DNA of 46,397 nucleotides from Bacillota bacterium (lineage in GTDB: Bacteria > Bacillota > Clostridia > Caldicoprobacterales > DTU083), in contig JAKORJ010000237.1 of the NCBI GenBank assembly GCA_029777885.1, positions 1 to 46,397 of the forward strand. Reading direction: 5' to 3'. Below are positions 45,426 to 46,397 of the stretch, one piece after another (the first letter of the stretch is position 1; each line of letters begins with the position of its first letter). The position numbers and the translations under genes are program-made. The notes below the pieces were generated by a model. The model was not told where the DNA came from. It did no database searches and saw only the letters and a list, made by a program, of their open reading frames with translations.

Positions 45426-46397
45426 CTATAGGTTCTTGAATGAATGCTCCTTAAGGAGCTTTTCCTTCAGATCGTACAGCTTCTGCGACAGATCTACCTT
45501 ATATTTGTGGGGCTTTTTCAAGCGCTTGTACTCATCCCACAGGGTATCCAGTTCTTCCTTCGCATATTTTTGTATCTCTAGCAGGCTCGGTGTAGCATAA
45601 ACCTGTTTGCCTTCCTTGAAAATAGGCACCAGCAGCTCCCTGACCGTGTAATTGGTAAGTGTCATCCTCTTCCATGTGTCCACAGGATCGAAGATCGTCA
45701 AGGGCTTGCTTGTATCTATCTCTTCATCCTCCAGGGTGATAAGGTCGGCAATGGCTTTTCTCTGGGTGTTATATATACGAAATACCTTTTTATATCCGGG
45801 ATTGGTTATCTTGTCGCTGTTTTCCGATATCTTGATCTTGGGTATCAGCCTGCCCTCCGATTCCTCGGCCGACATCTTATAGACACCGTTCAACGCGGGG
45901 CAATCCTTGCTGGTTATAAGTGCCGTGCCGACACCCCATATATCGATTGCGGCCCCCTGGGCTTTCAGGTCCCATATCAACTCTTCGTCCAGGTCATTGG
46001 ATGCAACGATCTTAGCATCCTTAAACCCGGCTTCGTCCAGCATTTTGCGGGCTGCCTTGCTCAGGTAAGCCAGATCTCCGGAGTCTAAGCGGATACCCAT
46101 GGGTTCGTATCCCTTTTCTCTCAACTCCTTGAACACTCTTATAGCATTGGGGACCCCGCTGTTCAACGTATCATAGGTATCTACAAGCAGCAGGCAGCTG
46201 TCCGGGAAGGCTTCCGCATAAGCCCTGAAGGCAGTGAGCTCGTCAGGGAAGCTCATGACCCAGCTATGGCTGTGCGTACCCTTGACAGGAATGCCAAAGA
46301 GCTGTCCGGTCATGACGTTGGACGTTGCGGTGCATCCGCCGATAATAGCTGCCCTGGCTCCATAAATGCCCGCGTCAGGCCCCTGGGCCCTTCTAAG
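45426..46397 (-). CDS. pncB: Nicotinate phosphoribosyltransferase, C-terminal part (5' end outside window)
   Basis: Makes nicotinate mononucleotide from nicotinate and PRPP in NAD salvage. The frame is open to the window end, so the N-terminus is missing; 323 residues are present. Visible family segments: RRAQGPDAGIYGARAA, GCTATSNVMTG, GTHSHSWVM, LVDTYDT, GIRLDSGDL and WGVGTALITS near the PRPP and nicotinate sites. The C-terminal domain runs to a normal TAG stop. The M at 46313 is internal, not the start. Confidence 0.95.
   Translation of the reverse strand, partial: LRRAQGPDAGIYGARAAIIGGCTATSNVMTGQLFGIPVKGTHSHSWVMSFPDELTAFRAYAEAFPDSCLLLVDTYDTLNSGVPNAIRVFKELREKGYEPMGIRLDSGDLAYLSKAARKMLDEAGFKDAKIVASNDLDEELIWDLKAQGAAIDIWGVGTALITSKDCPALNGVYKMSAEESEGRLIPKIKISENSDKITNPGYKKVFRIYNTQRKAIADLITLEDEEIDTSKPLTIFDPVDTWKRMTLTNYTVRELLVPIFKEGKQVYATPSLLEIQKYAKEELDTLWDEYKRLKKPHKYKVDLSQKLYDLKEKLLKEHSFKNL

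Overview
The window reads as a chromosomal stretch of a spore-forming, hydrogen-producing anaerobe of the class Clostridia. Strong AGGAGG-type ribosome sites, a B. subtilis-like order of housekeeping genes, a PdaB-type sporulation deacetylase, a DivIVA-like protein, GatCAB and a trimeric NADH-linked [FeFe]-hydrogenase all support this. TGA is used as a normal stop (rsgA, stp, rsmB, fmt, def and pcrA all end in it), so the code is standard. No tRNA, rRNA, CRISPR array, insertion sequence or prophage was found. Nearly all genes lie on the minus strand.

Region 1 (1-14.1 kb) closely matches the order yicC-remA-gmk-rpoZ-priA-def-fmt-rsmB-rlmN-stp-prkC-rsgA-rpe-(rpmB)-asp23-fakA of the B. subtilis spoVM/rpmB region. 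A membrane miniprotein lies between rpe and rpmB, where I would have looked for spoVM. The asp23 homologue carries one in-frame UGA exactly where the family has a conserved Cys.

Region 2 (14.2-31.4 kb) holds an unrecognised plus-strand gene, gatCAB, ligA, pcrA, a YerC-type regulator, a two-LysM protein, a tandem-OB ssDNA-binding protein, pdaB, a type IIA topoisomerase pair with a LexA-like palindrome in its leader, and a QueG-like protein.

Region 3 (31.6-40.8 kb) is the energy-metabolism centre. A hydC-GHKL ATPase-[2Fe-2S] protein-hydB-hydA operon encodes an electron-bifurcating-type hydrogenase. Just upstream of its promoter is a near-perfect Rex (NADH/NAD+) operator. Upstream again is a second run on the same strand: SPOR protein, DRTGG protein, RsbW-like ATPase, a hydrogenase-like protein lacking part of the usual proton-transfer residues, a second DRTGG protein and a PHP phosphoesterase. 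This looks like a hydrogen- or redox-sensing module tied to the hydrogenase.

Region 4 (40.9-46.4 kb) contains a duplicated CxxC/CxxH protein (DUF6062-like), the CIRCE-controlled groES-groEL operon, a DivIVA-like coiled coil, a patatin-like phospholipase and the 3' part of nicotinate phosphoribosyltransferase, which runs off the window end.

Start codons were reassigned where the ribosome site favoured a different codon, including several TTG and GTG starts (fakA, fmt, gatA, yerC, the small [2Fe-2S] protein).
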